A DNA stretch of 64,000 nucleotides from Pseudomonas viridiflava. Lineage in GTDB: Bacteria; Pseudomonadota; Gammaproteobacteria; Pseudomonadales; Pseudomonadaceae. Where the stretch lies: the NCBI RefSeq assembly GCF_900591205.1, contig NZ_UUPU01000029.1, forward strand, positions 248,001 to 312,000. Reading direction: 5' to 3'. The stretch's first letter is position 1. Every line of letters begins with the position of its first letter. The notes under the pieces are model-generated. The model did no database searches. It was not told the origin of the DNA and saw only the letters and a program-made list of their open reading frames with translations. Shown here one piece after another: positions 19,436-29,395 of this stretch. The position numbers and the translations under genes were made by a program.

Positions 19436-20629
19436 ATGACTTTCTCTGCACACGTCGCGGTCATTACCAGCGACGAACACGCCCTTATTGTCGCCAGCGA
19501 CCTGGCCGAAGACTTGCGCCGCGACAGTGCCCAGCGCGACCGCGAACGCCGCCTGCCGCTGCCTGAGCTGGACGTGTTCTCGCGCTCCGGCCTGTGGGGT
19601 ATCAGCGTGCCCAAGGAGTACGGCGGCGCCGGTGTGTCCAACGTCACCTTGGCCAAGGTCATCGCCCTGATCGCCCAGGCCGATGCCTCGTTGGGCCAGA
19701 TCCCGCAAAACCATTTTTACGCACTGGAAGTGCTGCGCGTAAACGCCAGCCCCGCCCAGCAACAACGTCTGTATGCCGAGGTGCTGGCCGGCCAGCGTTT
19801 CGGCAACGCCTTGGCGGAACTGGGCACAAAGACCGCCCATGATCGCGTCACGTCGATCACTCGCGACGGCGACGGCTTTCGCATCAGCGGCCGCAAGTTC
19901 TACGCCACCGGCGCGATCTACGCTCAGCGCATCCCAACGTCGGTGGTGGATGAACGCGGCGTACAGCAACTCGCATTTGTGCCCCGCGACAGCGAAGGGC
20001 TGAGCGTCATCGACGACTGGAGCGGCTTCGGCCAGCGCACCACCGGCAGCGGCTCAGTGGTGTTCGATAACGTGTGGGTCGCCGCACACGACGTGATCCC
20101 GTTCCAGAGCGCCTTCGAACGCCCGACCACGGTCGGCCCGCTGGCGCAGATCCTTCACGCCGCCATCGACACCGGCATCGCCCGCGCCGCCTTCGAAGAT
20201 GCGTTGCACTTTGTGCGCACCAAGACCCGCCCGTGGATCGACTCCGGCAACGATAAAGCCACCGAAGACCCGCTGACCCTCAAGAGCTTCGGCCACCTGA
20301 GCATCCGCCTGCACGCCGCCGAGGCATTGCTGGAACGCTGCGGCGAATTCCTTGACCGCGCCCAGGCCGACAGCACGGCCGAAACCGTGGCGGCAGCCTC
20401 CATCGCGGTCGCCGAAGTGCGCGCCTTGAGCACCGAGATTTCCCTGGCCGCCGGCAGCACCCTGTTCGAACTGGCCGGCAGCCAGGCGACCCTGGCCGAA
20501 CACGGCCTGGACCGCCACTGGCGCAACGCCCGCGTGCACACCCTGCACGACCCGGTGCGCTGGAAATATCACGCAGTAGGCAATTATTACCTCAATGATG
20601 AAAACCCGCCACTGCGGGGGACCATTTGA
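19436..20629 (+). CDS. SfnB-family sulfur acquisition oxidoreductase (second copy)
   Basis: A 397-residue paralogue of the gene 25 bases upstream, with the same landmarks (Val-Pro-Lys-Glu-Tyr-Gly-Gly, Gln-Ile-Pro-Gln-Asn-His-Phe-Tyr, Asp-Asp-Trp-Ser-Gly-Phe-Gly-Gln-Arg-Thr-Thr, His-Trp-Arg-Asn-Ala-Arg-Val-His-Thr-Leu). The two copies have diverged along their length, so this is an old duplication. The chain has one Met and one Cys. The TGA overlaps the start of the monooxygenase gene by one base. Acyl-CoA-dehydrogenase-like proteins of this group can act as reduced-flavin monooxygenases, so the three products may work in series. Confidence 0.88.
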   Translation: MTFSAHVAVITSDEHALIVASDLAEDLRRDSAQRDRERRLPLPELDVFSRSGLWGISVPKEYGGAGVSNVTLAKVIALIAQADASLGQIPQNHFYALEVLRVNASPAQQQRLYAEVLAGQRFGNALAELGTKTAHDRVTSITRDGDGFRISGRKFYATGAIYAQRIPTSVVDERGVQQLAFVPRDSEGLSVIDDWSGFGQRTTGSGSVVFDNVWVAAHDVIPFQSAFERPTTVGPLAQILHAAIDTGIARAAFEDALHFVRTKTRPWIDSGNDKATEDPLTLKSFGHLSIRLHAAEALLERCGEFLDRAQADSTAETVAAASIAVAEVRALSTEISLAAGSTLFELAGSQATLAEHGLDRHWRNARVHTLHDPVRWKYHAVGNYYLNDENPPLRGTI

Positions 20630-21996
20630 TGGCGCTGCCTTTGAAAAACAAAAAAAAGATCCTGCTCAATGCCTTCAACATGAACTGCATCGGGCACATC
20701 AACCACGGCCTGTGGACTCACCCACGGGACACGTCCACCCAGTACAAAACCATCGAATACTGGACCGAACTGGCGCAAACCCTGGAGCGCGGGCTGTTCG
20801 ACGCTTTGTTTATCGCCGATATCGTCGGTGTGTATGACGTGTACCAGAACTCGATCGACGTGCCGCTCAAGGAGTCGATCCAGCTGCCGGTAAATGACCC
20901 GTTGCTGCTGGTCTCTGCGATGGCGGCCGTGACCCGAAACCTCGGCTTCGGCCTCACCGCCAACCTCACTTATGAGCCGCCATATCTGTTCGCCCGGCGC
21001 ATGTCCACGCTCGACCATCTGAGCCGTGGCCGCGTGGGCTGGAACATCGTCACCGGCTACCTCGACAGCGCCGCCAAGGCCATGGGCCTCACCGAGCAGG
21101 TCGAACATGACCGGCGCTACGACCAGGCCGATGAGTACCTGCAAGTGCTCTACAAACTCTGGGAAGGCAGCTGGGAAGACGACGCGGTGCTCAACGATCC
21201 ACACGCGCGGGTCTACGCGCAGCCGGGCAAGGTGCACAAGGTCGAGCACCAGGGCGAGTTTTACCAGGTGCAGGGTTATCACCTGTGCGAGCCGTCGCCA
21301 CAGCGCACGCCGGTGCTGTTCCAGGCCGGCAGTTCAGAGCGGGGGTTGTTGTTCGCCGGGCGGCATGCCGAATGCGTATTTATCAGCGGGCAGAACAAGG
21401 CCGCGACCCAGGTACAGGTGGACAAGGTCCGCGCCAGCGCGGTTGCGGCCGGGCGCAACCCGGATGACATCAAAGTATTCATGGGCCTCAACGTGATCGT
21501 TGGCGCCACCGAGGAACTGGCCTGGGCCAAGCACGCCGAGTACTTGAGCTATGCCAGCCCGGAAGCTGGCGTGGCGCACTTCTCGGCGTCCACCGCGATT
21601 GATTTTGCCGAATACGAACTGGACGAACCGATCCAGTATGTGAAGAGCAACGCGATCCAGTCGGCCACCAAGAACCTGCAAAACAACGATTGGACTCGAC
21701 GCAAATTGCTGGAGCAACACGCCCTGGGCGGTCGCTATATCACCCTGGTGGGTTCGCCCGAGCAGGTGGCTGATGAGCTGGAAGCCTGGATCAGCGAAAC
21801 CGGCCTGGATGGCTTCAACCTGACGCGCATCGTCACCCCGGAAAGCTACGTGGACTTTATCGACCTGGTGGTGCCGGAGCTGCAGCGGCGCGGGTCGTAC
21901 AAGACCGCCTATGAGACCGGCACCTTGCGCGAAAAAGTCTTCCAGGGCAGCGCCCGTCTACCCGAACAACACACCGGTTCCACCTACCGCCACTAA
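20629..21996 (+). CDS. DszA/NtaA/SnaA-family FMN-dependent monooxygenase
   Basis: A bacterial luciferase-like (LLM) flavoprotein of 455 residues, expected to oxidise a small organosulfur or related compound with FMNH2 from a separate reductase. Family signs are Asn-Ala-Phe-Asn-Met-Asn-Cys near the start, Thr-Leu-Asp-His-Leu-Ser-Arg-Gly-Arg-Val-Gly-Trp-Asn-Ile-Val-Thr, and Leu-Phe-Gln-Ala-Gly-Ser-Ser. I chose the ATG at 20629, inside the upstream stop (TGATG). It closes an operon with two SfnB-like genes and precedes metQNI. No reductase is encoded nearby. Unlike its neighbours it contains several Met. Confidence 0.9.
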   Translation: MALPLKNKKKILLNAFNMNCIGHINHGLWTHPRDTSTQYKTIEYWTELAQTLERGLFDALFIADIVGVYDVYQNSIDVPLKESIQLPVNDPLLLVSAMAAVTRNLGFGLTANLTYEPPYLFARRMSTLDHLSRGRVGWNIVTGYLDSAAKAMGLTEQVEHDRRYDQADEYLQVLYKLWEGSWEDDAVLNDPHARVYAQPGKVHKVEHQGEFYQVQGYHLCEPSPQRTPVLFQAGSSERGLLFAGRHAECVFISGQNKAATQVQVDKVRASAVAAGRNPDDIKVFMGLNVIVGATEELAWAKHAEYLSYASPEAGVAHFSASTAIDFAEYELDEPIQYVKSNAIQSATKNLQNNDWTRRKLLEQHALGGRYITLVGSPEQVADELEAWISETGLDGFNLTRIVTPESYVDFIDLVVPELQRRGSYKTAYETGTLREKVFQGSARLPEQHTGSTYRH

Positions 21997-22000
21997 TCAA

Positions 22001-22094
22001 AACTGTGGGAGCTGGCTTGCCTGCGATAGCGGTGTGTCAGGCACAGCTTTTTTGCTGACCCGCCGCTATCGCAGGCAAGCCAGCTCCCACAGTT
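22001..22094. repeat. REPIN-like element
   Basis: Long arms beginning aactgtgggagctggcttgc form an almost perfect inverted repeat (including cctgcgatagcgg / ccgctatcgcagg), with a central loop of about 22 bases, between the monooxygenase and metQ. Confidence 0.8.
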
Positions 22095-22138
22095 GATCGA
22101 GTTGTTAAATAACTACACCTTATGACTGGAAAACCATT

Positions 22139-22954
22139 ATGAAAAAAACACTGCTCACCCACCCAGTCAAAGCCCTGGTCCTGGCCTTTGGCTTGTTCAG
22201 CTCGGTGGTATTTGCCGCCGACGCCCCTCTGAAAATCGGCACCACCGCGGCGTTTGCGATCCCGCTGGAAGCCGCCGTCGCTGAAGCCGGCAAGCAGGGC
22301 CTGAAAGTCGAGCTGGTGGAATTCACCGACTGGATCGCGCCCAACGTCAGCCTGGCTGCCGGTGATATCGACGTGAATTACTTCCAGCACATCCCGTTCC
22401 TGGAAAACGCCAAGGCCGCCGCCGGCTTTGACCTGGTGCCATACGCGCCGGGCATCATCAACAACGTCGGGCTGTATTCGAAGAAATACAAAAGCATCAA
22501 CGACCTGCCCCAGGGCGCCAGCGTGGCGATTGCCAATGACCCGATCAACAGCGGTCGCGGCCTGCAATTGCTGGCCAAGGCCGGGCTGATCACGCTCAAG
22601 CCAAGCGTGGGCTACAAGGCCACCGAAGAAGACATCGTGGCCAACCCGAAGAAGATCAAAATCCTGCAAGTGGAGGCCGTGCAACTGGTGCGCGCCTATG
22701 ACGACGCCGACCTGGTACAGGGCTACCCGGCGTATATCCGTCTGTCCAAGACCTTCGATGCCGAGTCGGCGTTGCTGTTCGACGGCCTCGACCACCCGGA
22801 ATACGTGATCCAGTTCGTGATCCAGCCCAACAGCAAAACCGACCCTCGGGTGATCAAGTTCGTCGACATCTACCAGCACTCGCCGGTGGTACGCGCCGCG
22901 TTGGATAAATCCCTCGGCAAGCTCTACCAAGTGGGCTGGGAAGATAAAAAATGA
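22139..22954 (+). CDS. metQ: MetQ/NlpA-family ABC substrate-binding protein
   Basis: A periplasmic binding protein of 271 residues for methionine or a related sulfur compound. It has a signal peptide (Met-Lys-Lys-Thr, cleavage near Val-Val-Phe-Ala-Ala) without a lipobox Cys. The NlpA fold shows in [10 protein letters not shown] and Asp-Val-Asn-Tyr-Phe-Gln-His. Apart from the start, it has no Met or Cys. Its stop overlaps the metN start (ATGA). The position behind an organosulfur oxidation operon suggests that the ligand may be an oxidised sulfur compound such as methionine sulfoxide, but this is inference. Confidence 0.88.
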   Translation: MKKTLLTHPVKALVLAFGLFSSVVFAADAPLKIGTTAAFAIPLEAAVAEAGKQGLKVELVEFTDWIAPNVSLAAGDIDVNYFQHIPFLENAKAAAGFDLVPYAPGIINNVGLYSKKYKSINDLPQGASVAIANDPINSGRGLQLLAKAGLITLKPSVGYKATEEDIVANPKKIKILQVEAVQLVRAYDDADLVQGYPAYIRLSKTFDAESALLFDGLDHPEYVIQFVIQPNSKTDPRVIKFVDIYQHSPVVRAALDKSLGKLYQVGWEDKK

Positions 22955-24066
22955 CCGCCGCCCACCCTCAACTGCGCGACCTGGGCGTGACGCCCAGGGA
23001 CGCCGAGCACACAGAACTGCATCCGGACCTGAACCACGCCCATGTGCGCTTTATCAACCTGGGCAAAACCTACGACGGCACGGTGCACGCCCTGCAAGGC
23101 ATCGACCTGGCGATTCAGCGCGGTGAAGTGTTCGGCATTATCGGCCGCAGCGGCGCCGGTAAATCCTCGCTGATCCGCACCATCAACCGCCTGGAGCAAC
23201 CCAGCAGCGGGCGGGTGTTGATCGACCAGGTGGACATCGGCGACTTCGATGAAGACCGCCTGGTGGCGCTGCGCCGGCGTATCGGCATGATCTTCCAGCA
23301 CTTCAACCTGATGTCGGCCAAGACCGTGTGGCAGAATGTCGAGTTGCCGCTGAAAGTCGCCGGCGTGCCCAAGCTGCAGCGCGAGCAAAAGGTGCGTGAG
23401 CTGCTGGAAATGGTGGGCCTGCAGGACAAGCACAACGCTTACCCGGCGCAGCTCTCCGGGGGGCAGAAACAGCGCGTGGGCATCGCCCGTTCGCTGGTGC
23501 ATGATCCACAGATTCTGCTGTGCGACGAGGCCACCTCGGCCCTCGACCCGCAGACGTCACAGTCGATCCTTGGCCTGCTGCGCGAGATCAACCAGCGCCT
23601 GGGCCTGACCATTGTGCTGATCACTCACGAAATGGCGGTGATCCGCGAAATCTGCGACCGCGTGGTGGTGCTGGAACACGGGCACATCGTCGAGCAAGGC
23701 CCGGTGTGGCAAGTGTTCGGCAACCCTCAGCACGCCGTCAGCAAAACCCTGCTGGCGCCGCTGCAACATGGGCTGCCGGAAGAATTGCAGAGTCGTTTGC
23801 AACCCACGCCTGAGGCGGCGGACGCGGCGGTGGTGCTGCGTTTGCAGTTTACCGGCAGCGACACCGACGAGCCGGACCTGGCTGCCTTGTTCGCAGCCCT
23901 AGGCGGGCGCGTGCGCTTGCTGCAAGGCGCTGTAGAGCGGATTCAGGGCCACACGCTGGGGCAACTGCTGTTGGCCGTCAGCGGCTCACCCCACAGCGCC
24001 GAGGAGTTGCGCAAGCGCGCCGGGAATTGGGCACAACAGGTAAAGGTGCTGGGCTATGTGGTTTGA
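22951..24066 (+). CDS. metN: methionine-type ABC transporter, ATP-binding subunit
   Basis: An ATPase of 371 residues with ABC domain (Walker A Gly-Arg-Ser-Gly-Ala-Gly-Lys-Ser; signature Leu-Ser-Gly-Gly-Gln-Lys-Gln-Arg; Walker B Ile-Leu-Leu-Cys-Asp-Glu-Ala-Thr-Ser) and a C-terminal NIL/ACT-like domain (about 295-371), which in MetN senses methionine. It carries about 30 extra residues at the N-terminus compared with typical MetN (about 340). I keep the start at 22951 because it forms the ATGA overlap with metQ. The gene overlaps metI by 11 bases. Confidence 0.92.
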   Translation: MTAAHPQLRDLGVTPRDAEHTELHPDLNHAHVRFINLGKTYDGTVHALQGIDLAIQRGEVFGIIGRSGAGKSSLIRTINRLEQPSSGRVLIDQVDIGDFDEDRLVALRRRIGMIFQHFNLMSAKTVWQNVELPLKVAGVPKLQREQKVRELLEMVGLQDKHNAYPAQLSGGQKQRVGIARSLVHDPQILLCDEATSALDPQTSQSILGLLREINQRLGLTIVLITHEMAVIREICDRVVVLEHGHIVEQGPVWQVFGNPQHAVSKTLLAPLQHGLPEELQSRLQPTPEAADAAVVLRLQFTGSDTDEPDLAALFAALGGRVRLLQGAVERIQGHTLGQLLLAVSGSPHSAEELRKRAGNWAQQVKVLGYVV

Positions 24067-24700
24067 TCGTTTATTGCAGGGCGCCATCGACACCTTGTTG
24101 ATGGTCGGTGTGTCGTCGTTGATCGCGTTGCTGGTGGGGATTGCGCTGGCAGTGATCCTGGTGACCAGCGACAAGGGCGGCATCTACCAGGCGCCAGCGT
24201 TGAACCGTGTGCTGGGGGCGTTCGTCAATCTGTTCCGCTCCATACCGTTTCTGATTCTGATGGTGGCGCTGATCCCGTTCACTCGGCTGATCGTCGGCAC
24301 CACCTATGGCGTGTGGGCGGCCGTGGTGCCGCTGACCATCGCCGCCACGCCGTTCTTTGCGCGGATCGCCGAAGTCAGCCTGCGTGAGGTCGACCACGGT
24401 TTGATCGAGGCGGCGCAGGCCATGGGCTGCCGTCGTTGGCATATCGTCTGGCATGTGCTGTTGCCCGAAGCGCTGCCGGGGATTGTCGGCGGGTTCACGA
24501 TCACGCTGGTGACGATGATCAACTCATCGGCAATGGCCGGGGCCATTGGTGCCGGCGGGTTGGGGGACATTGCCTACCGGTATGGCTACCAACGCTTCGA
24601 TACGCAGATCATGCTGACCGTTATCGTGCTGCTGGTGATTCTGGTGGCGGTGATCCAATTGGGCGGTGATCGCCTGGCACGCGCGCTTAACAAACGCTGA
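24056..24700 (+). CDS. metI: methionine-type ABC transporter, permease
   Basis: An inner-membrane permease of 214 residues with five membrane segments. The segment [13 protein letters not shown] and the end-region [20 protein letters not shown] are typical of MetI. It starts inside metN (11-base overlap) and ends the metQNI unit. A hairpin follows at 24711-24730. Confidence 0.93.
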   Translation: MWFDRLLQGAIDTLLMVGVSSLIALLVGIALAVILVTSDKGGIYQAPALNRVLGAFVNLFRSIPFLILMVALIPFTRLIVGTTYGVWAAVVPLTIAATPFFARIAEVSLREVDHGLIEAAQAMGCRRWHIVWHVLLPEALPGIVGGFTITLVTMINSSAMAGAIGAGGLGDIAYRYGYQRFDTQIMLTVIVLLVILVAVIQLGGDRLARALNKR

Positions 24701-24710
24701 AGACCTTCGC

Positions 24711-24730
24711 TGCTCCCCGTCCGGGGAGCA
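24711..24730 (+). terminator. hairpin after metI
   Basis: An 8-bp perfect stem (tgctcccc / ggggagca) with a 4-base loop, 11 bases past the stop. No T tract follows, so it may be a weak or factor-assisted terminator. Confidence 0.5.
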
Positions 24731-24858
24731 CATCACGGCCACGCCGCTCATCGGAACTGTCAATTCTCACAGGTAGACGTCAATTTACCCCCAGGCGTCT
24801 TATCTACCTTGCCCTGCGTGCATTTTCCCGACGCGCCCACTTTGCAAGGAATATGATC

Positions 24859-27800
24859 ATGCCTACCGAACGCATTGACCTCGATCCGCCACCCTACCCA
24901 GCCGAGTCCGTGTCGCTGCGCAACACCTTGTACCCCGAAGAGGCTGATTACGGCCTTGGCATACGTCATGTGGTCCCCAGTGTGAACATATATTTCGAGG
25001 CATGGTTCGAGCGCAATGTAGGCGACCTCATCTCCTGGTACGCGGGCAATCCGGACCGTGCGCTCGCCTCTGCCGAGATCGAGGATGTATCGCCGGAAAT
25101 TAACCGGCATGTGTTGAACATCTCTGCGCAGTACCTTCCAGAGGGCACCGTCGACGTGTTTGGCCGGTTAAAACGCATCGCCTCAGACCAGGTCAGCCGG
25201 TCTATCACGCAAAAAATTCTGATCAAGACCACCCGGCCCGGCGGAGATGATCGCAGGGTCCTGGAACCATGGCACAGCGAGTTGGTGATGCGCGTCATAT
25301 ACGCCGCAACCGGCGAGCCCATTGTTGACGGCGACACCATTGCAGACCCGACAGGCGGGTTTATTTGCCTGATCGTCAAGTACTTGAACTGCCGTACGAA
25401 CGACAAGATCACCGTCTATCTTGACGGCAAGGCGATCATCTATATCGTGAGCCCGGCCGATGCTGCCGGGGCTGGGCCAATCCGCGTGCTGATCGACGAG
25501 AGCATTATCCGCGCCGCCACCCAGTTGGGGTCGGTGCAGCTGTTCTTCACTCTCGAAGACTTGGTGGGGAACGGGCCAGAGGGTAGATTCCCGTTTTCAA
25601 AACCCATCGAGTTGAGAAGTGAGATGGACGAAACGCTTCTCGCACCTCCGGCCTTTATGGTGGCGCTTCCGCCCGATACTGAAGGCTTGGAAGTCACTCA
25701 GGTCGACTTGGATACCGACTCCACCTCCACTTTCTTTGTTTATGCCTTTGTGGATCGTTCCAGGACCACCCCCAGGCCCCTGCACCAAGTCAAACTCACT
25801 TTTGAAATCACACCGGCAAACGGCACGCCTTGGGTCAAAGTTTTTGACCTTGTCAACGACACTAACCTGGGGCGTGTAAGGATTAATGTTGATAAAGAGC
25901 TCATCAACTCGCTGGCGGGCGGGATGTTTCGGATGTCCTTCCAATGGCTGACTAGCACAGGAGTATTGAAGGGGCAATCGGCGAGCACCATGGTCAGGGT
26001 CGTGGGCAGCGAGATATTGATGCCACCGGTGATCTCGGCCCAGATCGAATCGGGCTTGATTGAACCCACCGCAGACCTGTCCGCAGAAATGCCTACCTAC
26101 CAGCCCAACGACCCGAAATGGAAGGAAACTTTTTCAATGAGGCCGGTAATCAGCGCAGGCGGTCTTGCGCCATACACCGAATCGCAATTGGCAGGGCCTC
26201 AGGGTGGTATGCGGCGCGTAACCATGGCAAACCTGCAAAGATTCATCGGCCAAGGCTACCTCGAAATTGGTTACTCCACGGACGAAGGCAGGGAGGGCGC
26301 ACCTGTCATCCGCAAGTCGAAAGTGCTCATGGCTCAAGTGGGTGCGCGCAACCCTGTATTGGCCCCACCGATTGTTAAAGGGGCCGTAGATGACAATATC
26401 GACCCGGCCGAAATGATAGACCCCGAGTTGACGATCTATCTGCCCTACACCGGCACAGTCGCTGGCAATGTCGTGGCCTGGAGCGTGGTAGGTCAGAACC
26501 AGGCGGGCTCGGCCAGCGGCACCTTTCCCATCACAGCGACAAACGCCGGCAACGCATTGCCCTCCGTGGGCATCCCGGTGCCCCGGCTGGTGCTGGACAA
26601 TAACAACGAAAACATCATCAGTTTTACCTACAGCGTCACAGACCCCACAACGCGCCCCCCACGGATCTTGCGCTCCGAGGTGCGTTACATCAGCGTCGGT
26701 AAGGCGGTGAGGCTGGGGATTCCCAGGGTGACTGAGGCCAGCCGGCTTCAAGATCAACTCAACCCCAAAGACCTGCTCAAGGGTGCAACCATTGAAATGG
26801 ACATTCGGCAGTCGCGGGACGACGATCAAATCTTCGCCGTTTGGCGGGGCGCTTTTGGCATCAGCACCATTGAGGTGCAAGTGCCAGGAAACTCAAAGGC
26901 CACTACCGTCAAGGCGCACATCCCACCCGAGGTTATTGCCAAAGCTTTTCGTGCGGGGGGCAACACGATTACGGTCAGCTACTACTTTACCCGGGGGCCT
27001 TTCAGCTATAACTCCGTGCCCCGTGATCTCCAGCTATTGGCCCCTACCGGGATGCCGACGCCAAAAATCAACACCTATGAACAAGGGGCGTTGCCGGTCT
27101 ACGCCATTACAGGAGAGGCCAACTTCAACGTTAATAAATGGGATTCTATCTCTGCAAACCAGTACGTCTGGGGAACAATCAAGAGCACTAATGCCGATGG
27201 TACGCCCTACGAAAAAGTAGTCTTCAACGCCCACGTGCTTACCGCAGAAGAGGCCGCCAACGGCATTTCCGCACCCCTATCGGCGCAGGAATTGAAAGGG
27301 CTCAAGGACGGCTCACACCTGCTCCTGACATTCTCAGTCAGTTATGCACAAGTACCCAGTATCGACACGGCGATACCCTTTGCCACGCGGGACTATATTA
27401 TCCAGACATTGCCCAGCACCCTGCCGGCGCCCGCCTTTGCCAATAAGCCGGGGCCTACACTCAGTATTAACCCACTCACCTACGAGACGACCGCCTCTGT
27501 CACCGTTGCCCACCCGGGCATGACCGCAGCCCAAACGATCAACTTGTCCTGGGGTTATCCGGACAGCACCAATGCCACGATCGCGGCGAAAAACGGCCTG
27601 GCCGTGGGAAGGGTCGACTTCCCCATCCCGCGGGACGTGCTCATCGCCAGTGTGGGCAAAACCATCACGTTGCGATATTCCTCAACCAGTGGCACCAAAG
27701 TGGTCTGGTCAGACGTCCAGACACTGACGGTGCAAACAATCCCCGAGGCAGACTTGCCACGGCCATTGCTCAACAAGGTCGCCAATGGCGGGCAGCAAGA

Positions 27801-28530
27801 TCTCGACAACTTCACCACCTCGACAGCCTCATTGCAGGCGTGGCCCTTAAGCACGGTTGGCCAGCGAGTAACCATGACCGTCCGTTGTGCCAACGTGCTC
27901 CCGATCAAACTGCTGGATGACTACCCCATCACTGCCAACGAAGTTGCCAACGGGCTGGTAAATATCCAGGTGCCGAACAGTTGGCTATCGACGGTGCCCA
28001 ACGACGGCAGATTGATTCTGGAAGCTGCCGTGGCGACTGATAGCAAGTTCAATAGCCAGACAAAAGTGCAGTTCCCAATAACCGAATACACCGTCATTAA
28101 TGTGCCAACACTTGTTGAAGACTTCACATCGTTCCGAGACTCTTCAATGAGGGGCTGGGTATTTACTGTATCGGACTACAGAGATGCGGCTTTCACCCCA
28201 CAGGGCATATTGAACTTAACCCATTCCAACAACTCACAAGGCAACATTTGCAGCAAGACCTTTAATAACATGAAGGTGGGTGCGACCTATGAATTCAGCA
28301 TGACGTGCCTCAGGGCAATTGGTCAATATAATTTCCCGATGCTGTCACTGTGGACAAATCAGGGGAGGATATCCGGCGTTTACGTGATCATCAATATGAC
28401 GCCTTACTTGATGATCGGCCAATTTGTTGCGCTTACAGCGACCATGACGGTCTTCCTTCAGAACAGTATGAATTTGGGGACAGGCAATGACTACTTCATT
28501 TCGGATGCGCGCATTAAACGTATTTCATAA
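24859..28530 (+). CDS. large hypothetical protein of tandem Ig-like repeats
   Basis: Function unknown. The 1223 residues contain roughly eight or nine all-beta repeats of 100-125 residues, many starting Ala/Leu-Pro-x-Pro/Ile and ending Arg/Ser-x-Val-x-x-Leu-x-Val, with the internal pattern His-Pro-Gly-Met-x-x-x-x-x-Ile-x-Leu-Ser-Trp (near residue 880) shared with the 252-residue protein at 17223. The last 135 residues differ and look like a single jelly-roll, carbohydrate-binding-like domain. No signal peptide, lipobox or membrane segment is seen. I chose the ATG at 24859 because AAGGA lies 8 bases before it; the ATG at 24853 is too close. GC content drops toward the 3' end. Confidence 0.8.
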   Translation: MPTERIDLDPPPYPAESVSLRNTLYPEEADYGLGIRHVVPSVNIYFEAWFERNVGDLISWYAGNPDRALASAEIEDVSPEINRHVLNISAQYLPEGTVDVFGRLKRIASDQVSRSITQKILIKTTRPGGDDRRVLEPWHSELVMRVIYAATGEPIVDGDTIADPTGGFICLIVKYLNCRTNDKITVYLDGKAIIYIVSPADAAGAGPIRVLIDESIIRAATQLGSVQLFFTLEDLVGNGPEGRFPFSKPIELRSEMDETLLAPPAFMVALPPDTEGLEVTQVDLDTDSTSTFFVYAFVDRSRTTPRPLHQVKLTFEITPANGTPWVKVFDLVNDTNLGRVRINVDKELINSLAGGMFRMSFQWLTSTGVLKGQSASTMVRVVGSEILMPPVISAQIESGLIEPTADLSAEMPTYQPNDPKWKETFSMRPVISAGGLAPYTESQLAGPQGGMRRVTMANLQRFIGQGYLEIGYSTDEGREGAPVIRKSKVLMAQVGARNPVLAPPIVKGAVDDNIDPAEMIDPELTIYLPYTGTVAGNVVAWSVVGQNQAGSASGTFPITATNAGNALPSVGIPVPRLVLDNNNENIISFTYSVTDPTTRPPRILRSEVRYISVGKAVRLGIPRVTEASRLQDQLNPKDLLKGATIEMDIRQSRDDDQIFAVWRGAFGISTIEVQVPGNSKATTVKAHIPPEVIAKAFRAGGNTITVSYYFTRGPFSYNSVPRDLQLLAPTGMPTPKINTYEQGALPVYAITGEANFNVNKWDSISANQYVWGTIKSTNADGTPYEKVVFNAHVLTAEEAANGISAPLSAQELKGLKDGSHLLLTFSVSYAQVPSIDTAIPFATRDYIIQTLPSTLPAPAFANKPGPTLSINPLTYETTASVTVAHPGMTAAQTINLSWGYPDSTNATIAAKNGLAVGRVDFPIPRDVLIASVGKTITLRYSSTSGTKVVWSDVQTLTVQTIPEADLPRPLLNKVANGGQQDLDNFTTSTASLQAWPLSTVGQRVTMTVRCANVLPIKLLDDYPITANEVANGLVNIQVPNSWLSTVPNDGRLILEAAVATDSKFNSQTKVQFPITEYTVINVPTLVEDFTSFRDSSMRGWVFTVSDYRDAAFTPQGILNLTHSNNSQGNICSKTFNNMKVGATYEFSMTCLRAIGQYNFPMLSLWTNQGRISGVYVIINMTPYLMIGQFVALTATMTVFLQNSMNLGTGNDYFISDARIKRIS

Positions 28531-28562
28531 AACAACATCTTTTTAAAGTTAATGACTCTTTG

Positions 28563-28596
28563 AGCGGAACAGGTTTTCAACCTGCTCCGCTTTTTT
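28563..28596 (+). terminator. terminator after the Ig-like-repeat gene
   Basis: A 13-bp stem with one mismatch (agcggaacaggtt / aacctgctccgct), 2-base loop and seven T, a textbook intrinsic terminator. Confidence 0.9.
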
Positions 28597-28685
28597 ATTT
28601 GGCCCACACGTGTGTTCCACACGCCCCAGCCAAAACCAATGATGGCGTATAGTCAGCCTCTCTCCTGCACGCGAAGCGACCTTAG

Positions 28686-29312
28686 ATGAAACTCGCCCCC
28701 GACGCCCTCGACCAGATCACCTCCACCACCCTCGGCCATTACAACAAGGTGGCCGAAGACTTTCGCACAGGCACTCGCGATCATGACGTGAGCCAGAACA
28801 TCGACGCCTTGCTGCGACATATCCAGGGCACGGCGCCGTTTACTGTGCTGGATTTCGGCTGCGGGCCGGGGCGTGATTTGCAGACATTTACCCGTTTGGG
28901 GCATACCGCCGTAGGCTTGGACGGCTCCGAACGGTTTGCGCAGATGGCGCGTGAAGACAGTGGCTGCGAGGTGTTGCAGCAGGACTTTCTGAAGCTGGAT
29001 CTGCCCGCCGAACGCTTCGATGGCGTCTTTGCCAATGCGGTGCTGTTTCACATCCCCAAGCAGGAATTGCCACGGGTGCTCAAGCAATTGCACGGGGCGT
29101 TGAAGCCTGGGGGTGTGCTGTTCAGCTCCAACCCTCGGGGTGAAAACCAGGAAGGCTGGAATGGGCCGCGGTATGGGTCTTATCACGACCTGCAGGCATG
29201 GCAGGCACTGCTGACGGCCGCGGGGTTTGTGGAGCTGGAGCATTACTACCGGCCGGCCGGGTTGCCTCGGGAGCAACAGCCGTGGCTGGCGAGTGTGTGG
29301 CGCAAATTATAG
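28686..29312 (+). CDS. class I SAM-dependent methyltransferase
   Basis: A 208-residue cytoplasmic methyltransferase of the Methyltransf_11/25 type with no close assignment of substrate. Motif I is Val-Leu-Asp-Phe-Gly-Cys-Gly-Pro-Gly-Arg-Asp (about residues 56-66), motif II the acidic Val-Gly-Leu-Asp-Gly-Ser, followed by the post-I Phe-Ala-Asn-Ala-Val-Leu-Phe-His-Ile and Leu-Lys-Pro-Gly-Gly-Val-Leu. It is a single gene, convergent with the glycosidase-efflux operon. Confidence 0.88.
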   Translation: MKLAPDALDQITSTTLGHYNKVAEDFRTGTRDHDVSQNIDALLRHIQGTAPFTVLDFGCGPGRDLQTFTRLGHTAVGLDGSERFAQMAREDSGCEVLQQDFLKLDLPAERFDGVFANAVLFHIPKQELPRVLKQLHGALKPGGVLFSSNPRGENQEGWNGPRYGSYHDLQAWQALLTAAGFVELEHYYRPAGLPREQQPWLASVWRKL

Positions 29313-29343
29313 GTTTGGTTGCCTGGTCTGAGGCCATCGAGAG

Positions 29344-29371
29344 CAAGCCCCCTCCCACGGGAAGGGGCTTG
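29344..29371. terminator. hairpin between convergent genes
   Basis: Arms caagcccc (29344-29351) and ggggcttg (29364-29371) around a REP-derived segment, between the methyltransferase and glycosidase stops. Confidence 0.45.
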
Positions 29372-29395
29372 TTCCCAATGGTTTCAAAGGCACCG

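Noticed and set aside
18169..20629. Tandem SfnB genes as a recent or assembly duplication
   Set aside because: The two differ along most of their length, with only short conserved motifs identical.
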